Notes: generated by a model from the letters alone, not told the origin. A stretch of DNA of 15,902 nt from Thermoflavifilum sp. (GCA_019683625.1 JADGHY010000017.1:1-15902); one strand, 5' to 3'. Shown: positions 1-8,351, counted from the stretch's first letter. Numbers and translations are program-made.

Positions 1-102
1 GAGACCAATCAGCTTTTACCAGGAAATAGTGAAATTACCCCAGAAGATATCCGGGAGTATTTGGATCTGGACTCTTTACCCGATGCTTCTTTTTGGCAAT
101 AA
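1..102 (+). CDS. C-terminal fragment of an unrecognised protein
   Basis: An open frame enters from the left edge and ends at tandem stop codons (TAA TAA, 100-105). Only the last 33 residues are visible. They are acidic and polar, ending in DASFWQ, with no motif I can assign. The next gene starts 12 bases downstream on the same strand, so the two are probably co-transcribed. In Bacteroidota, small Spy/CpxP-like proteins such as the next gene often follow an ECF sigma factor and a small membrane or anti-sigma protein, so this could be the tail of such a partner; that is inference from context only. Confidence 0.6.
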   Translation, partial: ETNQLLPGNSEITPEDIREYLDLDSLPDASFWQ

Positions 103-114
103 TAAACAGATGCG

Positions 115-591
115 ATGATGCGAAGGTTTTTATCCTGTTGGCTTTTTATGTTAACCGTTTGGACGATGAGTGCTGTGCGGCTTCAGGCACAGCAAAACCC
201 CAGGGCTATGCAACGCATTGAAGCTTTAAAAATTGCCTATATATCGCAGCGCCTGAACCTGACGCCCGAGGAAGCCGAGAAATTCTGGCCTATTTATAAC
301 CAATATGAGCAGGAGATGAATGCGGTTAGGCAACAACACCATCAACAGCAGCTTAATGCCCAACACCTTGCTTCGGCCAGTGATGCCGAAGTAAATGAGG
401 CCCTCAACGATGAACTGGCCTACGAACAACAGCTGGTGAATATCCGAAAAAAATACCGCGAAGCCTTTGAACGTGTCCTTCCTCCGCGCAAAGTGGCGCT
501 GCTCTTTGTAGCAGAACGGGAATTTACCAATCAGCTCATCAACCAGCTGAAAGAACGCCAGCAGCGCCGCAGGCTTCAGCAGAAGCCATAA
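115..591 (+). CDS. Small secreted helical protein, Spy/CpxP-like periplasmic family
   Basis: This 158-residue protein begins with a signal peptide: basic MMRR, a hydrophobic stretch to about residue 20, and a likely cleavage site after the AQA around residue 25. The mature part is almost all helix-forming and very rich in Gln, Glu and Arg. It carries the pattern IAYISQRLNLTPEEAEKFWP near residues 41-60, typical of small Bacteroidota periplasmic proteins distantly like Spy/CpxP/heavy-metal-sensor chaperones. A second helical segment (about 105-155) ends in a basic Gln/Arg tail. The family role, binding unfolded proteins or sensing envelope stress, is known only for distant relatives and is inferred here. 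ATG codons occur at 115 and 118; the first is used, without a clear Shine-Dalgarno. It converges with the DUF1080 gene, leaving 5 bases between the stop codons. Confidence 0.72.
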   Translation: MMRRFLSCWLFMLTVWTMSAVRLQAQQNPRAMQRIEALKIAYISQRLNLTPEEAEKFWPIYNQYEQEMNAVRQQHHQQQLNAQHLASASDAEVNEALNDELAYEQQLVNIRKKYREAFERVLPPRKVALLFVAEREFTNQLINQLKERQQRRRLQQKP

Positions 592-596
592 GATGG

Positions 597-1292
597 CTAT
601 AATACTTTGATCCGGATGTTCCGGAACCACACTTTATCACCGTGGTCCTGCAAGGCAATATGTCCGCTATGATAGGTAGCAAAAACAGGCCATTGCTTGA
701 ACTTGCTGTGGGCCACCAGGCTATCCCATTGGGGTGTCCACAGCTGTGTTTCCACCACTTTTTTGCCATTCATCCAAAAGCTCAGGTGGCCGTTCAGCAA
801 TCGGATGGTGACCTTGTTCCACTGGCCATAGGGGTGCACGGCTGCAGGGTCGGCAGCAAGGAGATCGTAAAGAGAACCAGCCAGATGGGTAGGATTTTTA
901 TTATCCTCGGCATATTGGTTGTCCAGCACCTGCATTTCGGGGCCCGTGAAAAAAGTAGCGCCGATTTTAGGATCTTCATGCACCAGGAAAAGGATCCCGC
1001 TGTTGCCTCCCTTGCTGATTTTCCATTCCAGTTTTAATTCGAAGTTGCTGTATTCCTGATCAGTAACCAGGTCTCCTCCGCGGGCGCCGCCGCTATGGTC
1101 GAGGACGATGGCACCATCTTCCACCTTCCAGGCGGGTGCCGGAGCCGTTTGCCGGTAACTATGCCATCCCTCAAGGTTTTTCCCGTTGAACAATTTCTGC
1201 CAGCCGTGGGCTGATTGGGGAGAGGATGGGGACGGGTGACCTGTGCCGAGCATCAGAAAAATGGTGGCGAAAAGCAAATGGTATGCATGCAT
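597..1292 (-). CDS. DUF1080 / 3-keto-disaccharide hydrolase family protein
   Basis: The 231-residue product has one DUF1080 domain (3-keto-disaccharide hydrolase fold, a concanavalin-like beta sandwich) from about residue 31 to the end. Visible hallmarks are WQKLFNGKNLEGW, GDLVTDQEYSNFELKLEW, GGNSGILF and, at the C terminus, VWFRNIRIKVL. Characterised relatives hydrolyse glycosides already oxidised at C3 of the sugar. A short hydrophobic N-terminus (about residues 5-18) suggests export to the periplasm; there is no lipobox cysteine, and the n-region lacks Lys/Arg, so the signal is only moderately convincing. It is the last gene of a three-gene minus-strand cassette, 27 bases after the TIM barrel gene, which fits a shared transcript. 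The precise substrate cannot be read from sequence. Confidence 0.88.
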   Translation of the reverse strand: MHAYHLLFATIFLMLGTGHPSPSSPQSAHGWQKLFNGKNLEGWHSYRQTAPAPAWKVEDGAIVLDHSGGARGGDLVTDQEYSNFELKLEWKISKGGNSGILFLVHEDPKIGATFFTGPEMQVLDNQYAEDNKNPTHLAGSLYDLLAADPAAVHPYGQWNKVTIRLLNGHLSFWMNGKKVVETQLWTPQWDSLVAHSKFKQWPVFATYHSGHIALQDHGDKVWFRNIRIKVL

Positions 1293-1319
1293 GTCAACAG
1301 ATTTAGTGTGAAAAGATAT

Positions 1320-2372
1320 TCAGATACCCAATACTTTTTTATTTAAGGCTTCATCGGCACCCGCCGAGGCAAAATCATCAAATGCCTTTTCGGTGACGTG
1401 GATGATATGGTTGCGGATGAAAATAGCTCCTTCACGAGCCCCATCTTCAGGATGTTTCAGGCAACATTCCCATTCCAGAACTGCCCAGCCCGGGAAATCA
1501 TATTGAGCCAGTTTGCTAAATATCGCCTTAAAATTCACCTGGCCATCTCCCAGCGAGCGAAAGCGTCCTGGCCGGTCAATCCAGTCCTGATAGCCGCCAT
1601 ACACGCCGCTGCGGCCGGTGGGATTGAATTCGGCATCTTTGACGTGAAACATCTTAATTTTTTCGTGATAGATGTCGATGTAGGAGAGATAATCCAGGCA
1701 TTGCAATACGAAATGGCTGGGATCGTATAGCAGGCAGGCGCGGGGATGATGATGGGTAGCATCCAGGAATCGTTCGTAAGTGATGCCGTCGTGCAGATCT
1801 TCTCCCGGATGAATTTCATAGCACAAGTCCACCCCGCAGCGGTCAAACTCATCCAGGATGGGCAGCCAGCGCCTGGCCAATTCCTGAAAGGCTGTTTTCA
1901 CCAGGCCGGCCGGGCGTTGCGGCCAGGGATAAACGGTATGCCAGAGCAAGGCCCCGCTGAAGGTGGCATGTGCAGTGAGTCCCAGGTGCTGACTGGCTTT
2001 GGCGGCGTATTTCAGCTGATTTACGGCCCATTCGGTCCTGGCCTTTGGATTATTTCGGTAGGCCGGAGGAGCAAAACTGTCGAACAGGGCATCGTAAGCC
2101 GGATGCACGGCCACCAGCTGTCCCTGCAGATGGGTGCTAAGTTCTGTGATTTCCAAACCGGCTTCCTGGACGATACCTTTGATTTCATCGCAATAGGTTT
2201 TGCTTTCTGCTGCCTTTTGCAAGTCTATGCAGCGGCTATCCCAGGTGGGGATCTGCACCCCTTTATATCCCAGCGAGGCAGCCCATTGACAAATGTTTTT
2301 CAGGTTGTTAAAAGGAGGTTGGTCGCCCATGAACTGAGCCAGAAAAATAGCCGGGCCTTTGATTGTTTTCAT
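1320..2372 (-). CDS. Sugar phosphate isomerase/epimerase-like TIM barrel protein
   Basis: A 350-residue protein of the xylose-isomerase-like TIM barrel superfamily (AP endonuclease 2 fold). Candidate metal ligands lie where the family has them: E186 in CYEIHPGE, D217 in LLYDPSH with H220, H243 in MFHVKDAEF, and E300 in VLEWEC. Members isomerise or epimerise sugars, and some act as lyases on 3-keto-glycosides, using a divalent metal. There is no signal peptide, so it should be cytosolic. The gene starts at an ATG 51 bases after the oxidoreductase gene and is followed at 27 bases by the DUF1080 gene. This order suggests it processes keto-sugar intermediates made or consumed by its neighbours. 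Family assignment is firm; substrate and reaction are inferred. Confidence 0.88.
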   Translation of the reverse strand: MKTIKGPAIFLAQFMGDQPPFNNLKNICQWAASLGYKGVQIPTWDSRCIDLQKAAESKTYCDEIKGIVQEAGLEITELSTHLQGQLVAVHPAYDALFDSFAPPAYRNNPKARTEWAVNQLKYAAKASQHLGLTAHATFSGALLWHTVYPWPQRPAGLVKTAFQELARRWLPILDEFDRCGVDLCYEIHPGEDLHDGITYERFLDATHHHPRACLLYDPSHFVLQCLDYLSYIDIYHEKIKMFHVKDAEFNPTGRSGVYGGYQDWIDRPGRFRSLGDGQVNFKAIFSKLAQYDFPGWAVLEWECCLKHPEDGAREGAIFIRNHIIHVTEKAFDDFASAGADEALNKKVLGI

Positions 2373-2423
2373 GTGTTACTGTTTTTAAGATGTTTCACCA
2401 TGATGCTTGAGCTGTGCAAGAGA

Positions 2424-3578
2424 TTAAAGCTCCACCCATTTTTGGGTGCTTTTTCCCGAGGCAATCACTTTTTCAATGAACAGCATCCCGCGAACACCTT
2501 CTTCTACACCCGGAAAATCCAGCCATTCGGGTTGAGGATCTTTCCCTTGCAATTTCGCTTGGAGGGTTAAAGCAAAGTTACGGTAGAGGTTTGCAAAAGC
2601 CTCCAGATAACCCTCGGGGTGCCCGGCGGGCACGCGCGTATTGTGTTGGGCGAAAGAAGAAAGGCCCGGGCCGCCGGTACGAAGGCGTTGTGCGGGCTCA
2701 TGCAGCCATTTTACCCACAAGCTGTTGGCATCATCCTGTTTCCATTCCAGTCCGCCCTTTTCGCCATAGACGCGAATTTTTAAACAATTTTCCTCTCCGG
2801 CAGCAATCTGGGAGGCCATGAGCACACCGGTAGCGCCATTTTCAAATTCCAGCAACACGGCCCCATCGTCATCGAGCTTACGACCGGGTACCACTGTGTT
2901 GATCTGGGCGCAGAGCCGGATCACCTTTAAGCCGGTGATGTATTCGGCCAAATTGAAGGCGTGGGTGCCGATGTCGCCCATGCAACCGGCGATTCCGCTT
3001 TTTGTAGGATCAGTGCGCCAGTTGGCCTGTTTGTTTTCACTTCCCTCCACAAACTCGCTAAGCCATCCCTGCGGATACTCGACATACACTTTTCTGATTT
3101 TGCCCAGCCGCCCGTTGAGTACCATCTGACGGGCTTGCTTGACCATGGGATAACCCGTATAGGTGTGGGTGAGGCAAAGCAGCAGGCCTGTTTGTTTCAC
3201 CAGGGTGGCCAGCTGCTCGGCTTCCTGAAGGTTAAAAGTCATTGGCTTATCGAGCACTACATGAAAACCATGCTCCAGGGCCAGTTTGGCAGGTGCAAAA
3301 TGCAGGTGATTAGGTGTGACAATCGACACAAAATCCATGCGTTCGGATGCAGGCAATGTTGCTTCTCTCCGGATCATTTCTTCAAAAGACGGATAAACGC
3401 GTTCAGATGGCAGAAAAAGCTCTTCGCCCGTAGCCTTAGACCGTTGCGGGTCACTGCTAAAGGCACCACATACCAGCTCGATGAGCCCATCCATCCGGGC
3501 GGCTATGCGATGAACAGCGCCAATGAAAGCACCCTGCCCGCCACCTACCATGCCCATGCGTAATTTTCTGTGTATCAT
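2424..3578 (-). CDS. Gfo/Idh/MocA family NAD(P)-dependent oxidoreductase
   Basis: This 384-residue enzyme has an N-terminal Rossmann domain with the nucleotide-binding turn GMVGGGQGAFIG close to the start, the substrate-site motif LDKPM (K111, equivalent to the EKP motif of the family), and a C-terminal alpha/beta domain with GDIGTH (D202, H206). Such enzymes oxidise or reduce sugars and inositols with NAD(P). It lacks the Tat or lipoprotein signal seen on many Bacteroidota relatives, so it is predicted to be cytosolic. The open frame extends upstream to a TTG at 3605, but the ATG at 3578 gives the expected N-terminus (MIHRKLRMG) and is preferred. It leads a three-gene cassette with the TIM barrel and DUF1080 proteins, which suggests 3-keto-sugar chemistry. 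An inverted repeat includes its start codon. Confidence 0.9.
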   Translation of the reverse strand: MIHRKLRMGMVGGGQGAFIGAVHRIAARMDGLIELVCGAFSSDPQRSKATGEELFLPSERVYPSFEEMIRREATLPASERMDFVSIVTPNHLHFAPAKLALEHGFHVVLDKPMTFNLQEAEQLATLVKQTGLLLCLTHTYTGYPMVKQARQMVLNGRLGKIRKVYVEYPQGWLSEFVEGSENKQANWRTDPTKSGIAGCMGDIGTHAFNLAEYITGLKVIRLCAQINTVVPGRKLDDDGAVLLEFENGATGVLMASQIAAGEENCLKIRVYGEKGGLEWKQDDANSLWVKWLHEPAQRLRTGGPGLSSFAQHNTRVPAGHPEGYLEAFANLYRNFALTLQAKLQGKDPQPEWLDFPGVEEGVRGMLFIEKVIASGKSTQKWVEL

Positions 3579-3604
3579 GGCAATGTATTTTTTAATGATA
3601 CACA
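3569..3604. promoter_or_regulatory. Inverted repeat spanning the start codon of the oxidoreductase gene
   Basis: TGTGTATCAT (3569-3578) and ATGATACACA (3595-3604) are perfect 10-bp reverse complements separated by 16 bases. Read on the minus strand, the second arm in the transcript contains the ATG start codon of the oxidoreductase gene. The element could be a repressor operator for the sugar cassette or an mRNA hairpin hiding the start. Symmetry is seen directly; function is inferred. Confidence 0.45.
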
Positions 3605-3704
3605 AACTTGAAAAAAAATGCCCGAATCAGAAAATATGCTTGGCTGATTTTTGCGCATCTTTTAGCATTCCTTTGCAAATCCCGGACGGACGCGAAAATC
3701 TGCG

Positions 3705-3712
3705 TAACTTTA
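3705..3712 (+). promoter_or_regulatory. Possible -7 element for secA
   Basis: TAACTTTA differs by one base from the Bacteroidota -7 consensus TAnnTTTG, about 110 bases before secA. No convincing -33 TTTG lies at the right distance, so this is a weak candidate. Confidence 0.25.
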
Positions 3713-3730
3713 CAGGTCATGGATCTGCCA

Positions 3731-3780
3731 GATAAAATTGATACTGGCATTGCTCGATAAAATTGTTAAGCATGAGCAAT
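3731..3780 (+). repeat. Direct and inverted repeats in the secA leader
   Basis: GATAAAATTG occurs at 3731-3740 and again at 3756-3765, a 25-base period. Overlapping the second copy, ATTGCTC (3749-3755) pairs with GAGCAAT (3774-3780) across an 18-base loop. Both are exact. They sit between the possible promoter and the secA start and could shape leader RNA structure; no known riboswitch is recognised. Confidence 0.35.
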
Positions 3781-3824
3781 TCGGCCATGATTCAAAGATT
3801 CAAACAAGTTAATTTTTGATCATC

Positions 3825-6800
3825 ATGATGGGGTTATTGACAAAATTGTTTGGGGGAAATAAGTTTGAACGGGATGTAAAACTTATTCAACCCATTGTTG
3901 AACAAATCAACCAGCTTTACGAAGGGCTGGCTGCCTTGAGCAATGACGAGCTCAGAGCCAAAACGCAGGAGTTTAAGGCCAGGATTCGGGAATATCTTGC
4001 GCCAATTGACGCCAAAATTCAGGAAACCCAAGCACAAGCCGATGCCCTGCCCGAAACAGAAGTGGCTCAGAAAGATGCTTTATACCAGGAAGTGGACAAA
4101 CTCAGAAAACAACGGGATGAGCAAATTGAAGAGATATTAAATGAAATCCTGCCCGAGGCCTTTGCCGTCATGAAAGAAACTACCCGACGCTTTGCCACCC
4201 ACGAGGAATTGCGGGCCAGAGCCACCGAATTGGATCGGAAATTAGCTACCCAGAAATCCTACATCCGGATTGAAGGCGATGAGGTAGTGTTTCGCACCAG
4301 CTGGGAAGCAGCCGGGAATCCCGTCAAATGGGATATGATTTATTTTGATGTGCAGTTGATCGGTGGGGTGGTACTGCATCAGGGCAAGATAGCTGAAATG
4401 GCTACCGGTGAAGGGAAAACACTGGTGGCCACCTTGCCGGCCTATCTAAATGCTTTGGCCGGGGAAGGCGTGCATATCGTCACGGTCAATGATTATTTGG
4501 CTCGGCGCGACCAGGAATGGAATGCTCCCCTGTTTGAATTCTTGGGACTTACTGTGGATTGTATTGACAAGTATGAACCCAGTACACCTCAGCGTAGGCA
4601 AGCCTATTTAGCCGATATCACCTATGGTACCAATAATGAATTTGGCTTTGACTATCTGCGCGACAACATGGTACATAGTGTGGATGAAATCGTGCAACGC
4701 AAGCACCACTATGCCATTGTCGATGAGGTGGATAGCGTGCTTATCGATGATGCCCGTACGCCTTTAATCATCTCAGGACCTGTTCCCCAAGGTGAGGAAC
4801 AACAATTTCATGAGCTGAAACCTCGCGTGGAACGCCTGGTGGAATTGCAGAAAAAAGTGGTGAACAAATTTCTCAATGAAGCCAAAAAGCTGATTGCCGA
4901 AGGCAAAGATGACTATCGCACTGGCGGATTGGCGCTGTTGCGTGCCTATCGAGGCCTGCCCAAAAACAATGCCCTCATCAAATACCTGAGCGAAACCGGT
5001 ATTAAGGTCATCCTCCAAAAGGCCGAAAATCATTATATGGCCGACCAACAAAAGGAAATGCCCCTGGTCGATGAAGAATTGTATTTCGTGATCGATGAAA
5101 AAAACAATATTGTAGAACTCACCGATAAAGGCATTCATGAAATCACCCGGGCAGGAGAAGACCCTAATTTCTTTGTGTTGCCCGATATTGGAGCCGAAAT
5201 TGCTGAAATTGAAAATTCATCCCTTCCTCCGGAACAGAAGCTCCAGAAAAAAGATGAATTGATGCGCGACTTTGCCATTAAGGCTGAGCGCATTCACACG
5301 GTACAACAGCTCTTGCGGGCCTATACATTGTTTGAGCGCGATGTGGACTATGTGGTCATCGATGGCAAAGTGAAGATTGTGGATGAGCAAACGGGTCGCA
5401 TTCTGGAAGGGCGACGTTATTCCGAAGGCTTACACCAGGCTATCGAAGCCAAGGAAAATGTGAAGGTGGAAGCCGCTACGCAGACGTTTGCCACCATTAC
5501 CCTCCAGAATTATTTCCGCATGTACCACAAACTGGCCGGGATGACCGGTACGGCTGCCACGGAGGCTACGGAGTTCTGGGAAATTTATAAGCTCGATGTG
5601 TCGATCATTCCCACCAACAAACCCATGATCCGAAAAGATTTTCAGGATCTGGTGTACAAGACCAAACGGGAAAAATATCGCGCTGTGATCGAGGAAATCG
5701 AGCGCCTGCGCCAGGCTGGCCGGCCCGTGCTGGTGGGCACCACTTCGGTAGAGGTCTCGGAATTATTGAGCCGCATGCTCACCCAGAAAAAAATACCGCA
5801 CAATGTGCTCAATGCCAAGCAGCACCAGCGCGAAGCTCAGATCATTGCCGAAGCCGGACTGGCCGGCAAGGTAACCATTGCTACCAATATGGCTGGTAGG
5901 GGTACTGACATTAAACTGGGTCCGGGTGTGAAAGAGGCGGGCGGACTGGCCATCATCGGCACGGAAAGGCATGAGAGCCGGCGGGTGGATAATCAGCTGC
6001 GAGGACGTGCCGGACGCCAGGGCGATCCGGGTACCTCGCAATTCTTCGTCTCCCTCGAAGATGATCTGATGCGCATGTTTGGCTCCGACCGCATTGCAGC
6101 CCTGATGGATAAAATGGGCTATAAGGAAGGCGAGGTCATCCAGCACAGCATGATTACCAAATCTATCGAACGGGCTCAGAAAAAAGTAGAGGAAAACAAC
6201 TTCGGCATCCGCAAACGCCTGCTCGAGTATGATGATGTCATGAACAAACAACGCAATATCATCTACACCAAACGCAATCATGCCCTCTACGGAGATCGCC
6301 TGGCCGTTGACCTGGACAATGCCTTTTACGATGTAGCCCAAAACCTGATCATCCGCCATAAAAATGAAAATAACCATGAGGAATTTGCACTGGAAATCAT
6401 CAAACTTTTCGGCTTCGAAACCTCCATCACTCCGGAAGAGCTGGAAAACCAGGATGAACGAGAATTAACCGAAAAACTCTATAGCGAAATCCTCCGGCAT
6501 TATCAGCAAAAAAAGCAGGCCTTGCTGCAACAAGTGTTACCGATCATCGAACAGATTTACAAAGAACAAGGCGAGCGCATTGAAAATATTGCTATCCCAT
6601 TTACCGACGGGAAAAAAGGATTGAACATCATTGCCAACCTGAAAAAAATCATCGAAACGAAGGGACAGGAATTGATTCTGGCACTCGAGAAAAATACTTT
6701 TCTGGCCTTGATTGACGAAGCCTGGAAAGAACACCTGCGGGCCATGGACGACCTGAAGCAATCGGTGCAAAGCGCTGTGTATGAACAAAAAGATCCGCTG

Positions 6801-7148
6801 GTGATTTACAAAATGGAGGCCTTTAACCTGTTCAAGCAGATGGATAGTGAAACCCACCAGGAAATTGTTTCCTTCTTGTGCCGAGCCAGCTTGCCTGTCC
6901 AAGATGGTCAGCCCCAGCAGCGGCAAACGATTCGCGAAGGTCATGAACAGCGAACCGACATGAGCCGCATGCGGGCCTCCAAGGAACAATATGGCCGGCA
7001 ATATGTGAATGAGGAAGGCGAGCTGGTTACCAACGGTGAACCGGCTAAGCACGAACCCGTAAGGGTGGGACCCAAGATTGGCCGGAACGATCCTTGCCCT
7101 TGTGGAAGCGGTAAAAAATACAAACATTGCCACGGCCGCGAAGCCTAA
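3825..7148 (+). CDS. secA: Preprotein translocase motor ATPase SecA
   Basis: SecA is the cytosolic ATPase that drives unfolded preproteins through SecYEG. All helicase-type motifs are present: Walker A ATGEGKT (193-199), the DEVD box (300-303) followed by LIDDARTPLIISG, then GTTSVEVSELL, TNMAGRGTDIKLG and the arginine-finger region QLRGRAGRQGDPGTSQF. The C-terminus is a SEC-C zinc tail with C1091, C1093, C1102 and H1103. At 1107 residues it is about 200 longer than the E. coli protein; the extra sequence lies mainly between the DEVD box and the VVIDGKVKIVDEQTG region, as is normal in Bacteroidota. The frame extends to a TTG at 3816, but ATG 3825 gives MMGLLTKLFGG, the N-terminus expected for relatives; ATG 3828 is an alternative. 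deoC follows 26 bases downstream. Confidence 0.98.
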   Translation: MMGLLTKLFGGNKFERDVKLIQPIVEQINQLYEGLAALSNDELRAKTQEFKARIREYLAPIDAKIQETQAQADALPETEVAQKDALYQEVDKLRKQRDEQIEEILNEILPEAFAVMKETTRRFATHEELRARATELDRKLATQKSYIRIEGDEVVFRTSWEAAGNPVKWDMIYFDVQLIGGVVLHQGKIAEMATGEGKTLVATLPAYLNALAGEGVHIVTVNDYLARRDQEWNAPLFEFLGLTVDCIDKYEPSTPQRRQAYLADITYGTNNEFGFDYLRDNMVHSVDEIVQRKHHYAIVDEVDSVLIDDARTPLIISGPVPQGEEQQFHELKPRVERLVELQKKVVNKFLNEAKKLIAEGKDDYRTGGLALLRAYRGLPKNNALIKYLSETGIKVILQKAENHYMADQQKEMPLVDEELYFVIDEKNNIVELTDKGIHEITRAGEDPNFFVLPDIGAEIAEIENSSLPPEQKLQKKDELMRDFAIKAERIHTVQQLLRAYTLFERDVDYVVIDGKVKIVDEQTGRILEGRRYSEGLHQAIEAKENVKVEAATQTFATITLQNYFRMYHKLAGMTGTAATEATEFWEIYKLDVSIIPTNKPMIRKDFQDLVYKTKREKYRAVIEEIERLRQAGRPVLVGTTSVEVSELLSRMLTQKKIPHNVLNAKQHQREAQIIAEAGLAGKVTIATNMAGRGTDIKLGPGVKEAGGLAIIGTERHESRRVDNQLRGRAGRQGDPGTSQFFVSLEDDLMRMFGSDRIAALMDKMGYKEGEVIQHSMITKSIERAQKKVEENNFGIRKRLLEYDDVMNKQRNIIYTKRNHALYGDRLAVDLDNAFYDVAQNLIIRHKNENNHEEFALEIIKLFGFETSITPEELENQDERELTEKLYSEILRHYQQKKQALLQQVLPIIEQIYKEQGERIENIAIPFTDGKKGLNIIANLKKIIETKGQELILALEKNTFLALIDEAWKEHLRAMDDLKQSVQSAVYEQKDPLVIYKMEAFNLFKQMDSETHQEIVSFLCRASLPVQDGQPQQRQTIREGHEQRTDMSRMRASKEQYGRQYVNEEGELVTNGEPAKHEPVRVGPKIGRNDPCPCGSGKKYKHCHGREA

Positions 7149-7174
7149 GTGCATGGCAGTAAATCTTCAACAAT

Positions 7175-7858
7175 ATGGTTGCACAGCTTGCTTCTTATAT
7201 TGACCATACCCTGCTCAAAGCCACGGCTTCTGCTACCGATATAGACCGGCTTTGCCAGGAGGCACGCCAGTATGGATTTGCAGCTGTGTGTGTGCCGCCC
7301 TATTACGTAAAAAGGGCTCATCAACAGCTTGAGGGATCTGGTGTGAAAACAGCTACCGTAATTGGCTTTCCATTGGGCTATGTGCCCATTGAAGCTAAAT
7401 GTACGGAAGTGCAGCAGGCGATTGCAGATGGCGCAGATGAGCTGGATATGGTCATCAATCTAGCTGCCCTGTTTTCAGGCGATGAGGCCTATTTGAAACG
7501 AGAGATAGAGAGCATTTTGCCAAGGGTAAAAGAAGCAGGAAAGGTGCTGAAGCTGATTGTGGAATCGGGCTTGCTTTCTGAATCACAGCTCATTTATTGC
7601 TGCAGGTTATATGGGGCATATCCAATAGATTTTTTGAAAACTTCCACGGGTTTTGCCGAAAAAGGGGCTACGCTGGAAGCCGTGAAATGCATGCGTGCCC
7701 ATTTGCCCCCACATATCCAAATCAAAGCCTCGGGCGGTATCCGGCACTACGAGCAGGTGAAACAATATCTGGAAGCCGGTGCTACCCGCATAGGCTGCAG
7801 TGCCAGCGTGGCCATCATGCAGGCCTGCCTGTCGGCAGACAGCAAGCCCGGGCAGTAG
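7175..7858 (+). CDS. deoC: Deoxyribose-phosphate aldolase
   Basis: This 227-residue class I aldolase cleaves 2-deoxyribose-5-phosphate into acetaldehyde and glyceraldehyde-3-phosphate in deoxynucleoside breakdown. The Schiff-base lysine is K155 in DFLKTSTGF, the second active-site lysine is K184 in KASGGIR, and the proton-relay aspartate is D91 in ELDMVIN. The N-terminal SYIDHTLLKA motif is also typical. Length agrees with the short bacterial DeoC group. It begins at an ATG 26 bases after secA and is followed 22 bases later by the SPOR-protein gene, so it probably lies in the secA-led transcript. No other deo gene (phosphorylase or phosphopentomutase) is in the window. Confidence 0.97.
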   Translation: MVAQLASYIDHTLLKATASATDIDRLCQEARQYGFAAVCVPPYYVKRAHQQLEGSGVKTATVIGFPLGYVPIEAKCTEVQQAIADGADELDMVINLAALFSGDEAYLKREIESILPRVKEAGKVLKLIVESGLLSESQLIYCCRLYGAYPIDFLKTSTGFAEKGATLEAVKCMRAHLPPHIQIKASGGIRHYEQVKQYLEAGATRIGCSASVAIMQACLSADSKPGQ

Positions 7859-7880
7859 ATCACATTATGCCTTAACCAAA

Positions 7881-8351
7881 ATGATTTCAGATATGCTCGC
7901 CTTGCTACGTGGTTGCTTTTTGCAGAAGAAATGTATTGCCATATGTGCGGTTTGGGCGATGTGTGGATTAGCTGCCCGGGCCCAGCAGTCCCCTTCTGCA
8001 AGTTCAGGCGTGGTATGGATTCAGGACAGTGCCCTCACCCGGCTGGTAGACATTTACCGGCAATATCATTTCTTTGCCAACCGCTATCATAAAGGCTATC
8101 GGGTGCAGGTGATCAGTACCGATGATCGCGACAGGGCCAATGCCATCAGAGCTATGCTCATGCAACGTTTTCCCCAATACCGAACCTATCTTCAATACCA
8201 TGCTCCTTATTTTCGCGTGCGTATTGGGGATTTTCTTACCCAGCAGGATGCTGTACCTTTGCGCGATTCCCTACGGGAAATTTTCCCTTCAGGCGTGTTC
8301 ATTGCACCTGATATGATTGATGCGGAAGCTTTGCTTCCCGAAACCCATTGA
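7881..8351 (+). CDS. Small secreted SPOR-domain protein
   Basis: Using the ATG at 7881 (the frame is open further upstream, into deoC), the product is 156 residues. It has an N-terminal signal sequence with a hydrophobic core (CIAICAVWAMCGLAA) ending at ARA-QQ near residue 35. After a short Ser-rich linker, a SPOR-like domain runs from about residue 70 to 148: GYRVQVIST, a helix with AMLMQRFP, then APYFRVRIGDF and FPSGVFIAPDMI. SPOR domains bind peptidoglycan glycan strands lacking stem peptides, often at division sites. Here it would be periplasmic. The gene lies 22 bases after deoC and 12 bases before the M20 gene. ATG 7893 is a possible alternative start. The domain call is strong; a cell-wall role is inferred. 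Confidence 0.82.
   Translation: MISDMLALLRGCFLQKKCIAICAVWAMCGLAARAQQSPSASSGVVWIQDSALTRLVDIYRQYHFFANRYHKGYRVQVISTDDRDRANAIRAMLMQRFPQYRTYLQYHAPYFRVRIGDFLTQQDAVPLRDSLREIFPSGVFIAPDMIDAEALLPETH

Noticed and set aside
1746..2570. A 274-codon open frame on the plus strand
   Set aside because: It lies antisense to the TIM barrel and oxidoreductase genes, has no recognisable domain and mirrors their codon structure.
3523..3735. A 70-codon plus-strand frame before secA
   Set aside because: It overlaps the start of the oxidoreductase gene on the other strand, lacks family features and has no credible initiation context.
4719..4760. LIDDARTP instead of LIDEARTP after the SecA DEVD box
   Set aside because: Asp at this position is common in Bacteroidota SecA and conservative, so it is not a defect.
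5763..7154. Long minus-strand open frames under secA
   Set aside because: They are shadows of the secA coding frame with low-complexity hydrophobic translations.
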